Source: Planctomycetota bacterium (GTDB lineage: Bacteria; Planctomycetota; Planctomycetia; Gemmatales; Gemmataceae). From it: a stretch of 20,300 bases of DNA. Positions 19,871-20,300 of this stretch are shown here, piece by piece. Positions within the stretch are counted from its first letter, which is position 1; the number at the start of each line of letters is the position of its first letter. Made by a program: the position numbers and the translations under genes. The DNA is taken from the NCBI GenBank assembly GCA_016200155.1, contig JACQFG010000028.1, positions 1-20,300 of the forward strand. The letters are read 5' to 3'. The notes below the pieces were generated by a model. It ran no database searches. It was not told where the DNA came from and was given only the letters and a program-made list of their open reading frames with translations.

Positions 19871-20300
19871 GTGCGAGTCACCTTATTTGCGGCCTGTGCA
19901 TTCGTCGTTGCTACCCAAGCGACCAGCGGCTTGCAGGAAAAGGAACCGAAAACCGTTCGGGTGATCGTCTTTTCGCCGCAGGTGCCGGGCACTGCCGACG
20001 GGAAGGTTGCCAAGCTGATCAAGAACGGGACCTTCACGGCTATCGAAGTCGTCGAAGCCAAGGCCACCGCGGTCAAGGTGACCGATATCACGGCCGGCAA
20101 GAAAGAAAAACCGACGCAGGAGACGTACCAGCGCCAGAAAATCTCCGTGACCGCGAACAAGGAGGCGTACAACAACGTGGATGTTTTCTTCGCCACGCCC
20201 ATGACGAAGGGATTCAAGTTGACCAACTTCGTGGAACGCGGCACCTTTACCGGCAAATTACATACGCTGATGGCGCACCACTATATCATCTACGAGGCAA
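19871..20300 (+). CDS. Exported hypothetical protein, N-terminal part (runs off window)
   Basis: A GTG at 19871, preceded by AAGGAG (19857-19862), opens a frame that continues to the end of the window, about 143 codons. It begins with a short signal-peptide-like segment (MRVTLFAACAFVVATQATSG), followed by a Lys/Thr/Val-rich soluble region (VRVIVFSPQVPG, AIEVVEAKATAVKVTDITAG, KISVTANKEAYNNVDVFFATP). I recognise no family. Alternating beta-type stretches suggest a secreted beta-rich domain. The gene starts 35 bp after mazF; whether it is co-transcribed is not clear. Confidence 0.65.
   Translation, partial: MRVTLFAACAFVVATQATSGLQEKEPKTVRVIVFSPQVPGTADGKVAKLIKNGTFTAIEVVEAKATAVKVTDITAGKKEKPTQETYQRQKISVTANKEAYNNVDVFFATPMTKGFKLTNFVERGTFTGKLHTLMAHHYIIYEA

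Overview
The window is GC-rich bacterial DNA. It most likely comes from a Planctomycetota genome. Pointers are several intergenic palindromic repeats of kinds I recognise from planctomycete genomes (reads such as 'GQAFQPD', 'LTTHHSSLTT' and 'VVQAARLH' when spuriously translated), a Uma2-family nuclease, several xylose-isomerase-like TIM barrels, a Gfo/Idh oxidoreductase and an exported cupredoxin-like lipoprotein. This placement is inference; no rRNA or other phylogenetic marker beyond TypA and PurC is present. No tRNA, rRNA, CRISPR array, transposase or phage gene was found.

Layout. 1-5.5 kb is mostly housekeeping: the 5' part of typA (minus), a SixA-like histidine phosphatase and an exported lipoprotein (plus), then a minus-strand run purC, LmbE-type deacetylase, ion channel with RCK domains. 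5.5-9.0 kb holds a fused enoyl-CoA hydratase/hydroxyacyl-CoA dehydrogenase with an eroded dehydrogenase half, a RidA-family protein and a degenerate stand-alone receiver domain. 9.2-16.5 kb is a plus-strand series: ManA-like cupin, TPR protein (with a competing overlapping frame), TIM-barrel isomerase, a second TIM-barrel gene that is broken, a class-A-beta-lactamase-like serine hydrolase, Uma2, a broken Gfo/Idh oxidoreductase and a small membrane protein. 16.5-18.2 kb is a minus-strand pair: a free-standing condensation-type acyltransferase (HxxxDG) and a free-standing acyl carrier protein. 18.3-20.3 kb carries a D-tagatose/D-psicose 3-epimerase-like enzyme, a MazEF toxin-antitoxin pair and the start of an exported protein.

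Themes. (1) Cupin, three TIM-barrel isomerases/epimerases and an oxidoreductase suggest unusual-sugar or polyol catabolism, but two of these genes carry what look like out-of-frame internal deletions, so the set may be decaying or the assembly may be faulty here. (2) Eight intergenic inverted repeats of at least six sequence families lie within 17 kb. Four share a 'palindrome of palindromes' design; three end 9-10 nt before a start codon and two contain the stop codon of the upstream gene. This repeat layer is the most unusual structural feature. (3) The acyltransferase/carrier-protein pair has no adenylating or transferase partner in view and is the best candidate for an undescribed small biosynthetic unit.
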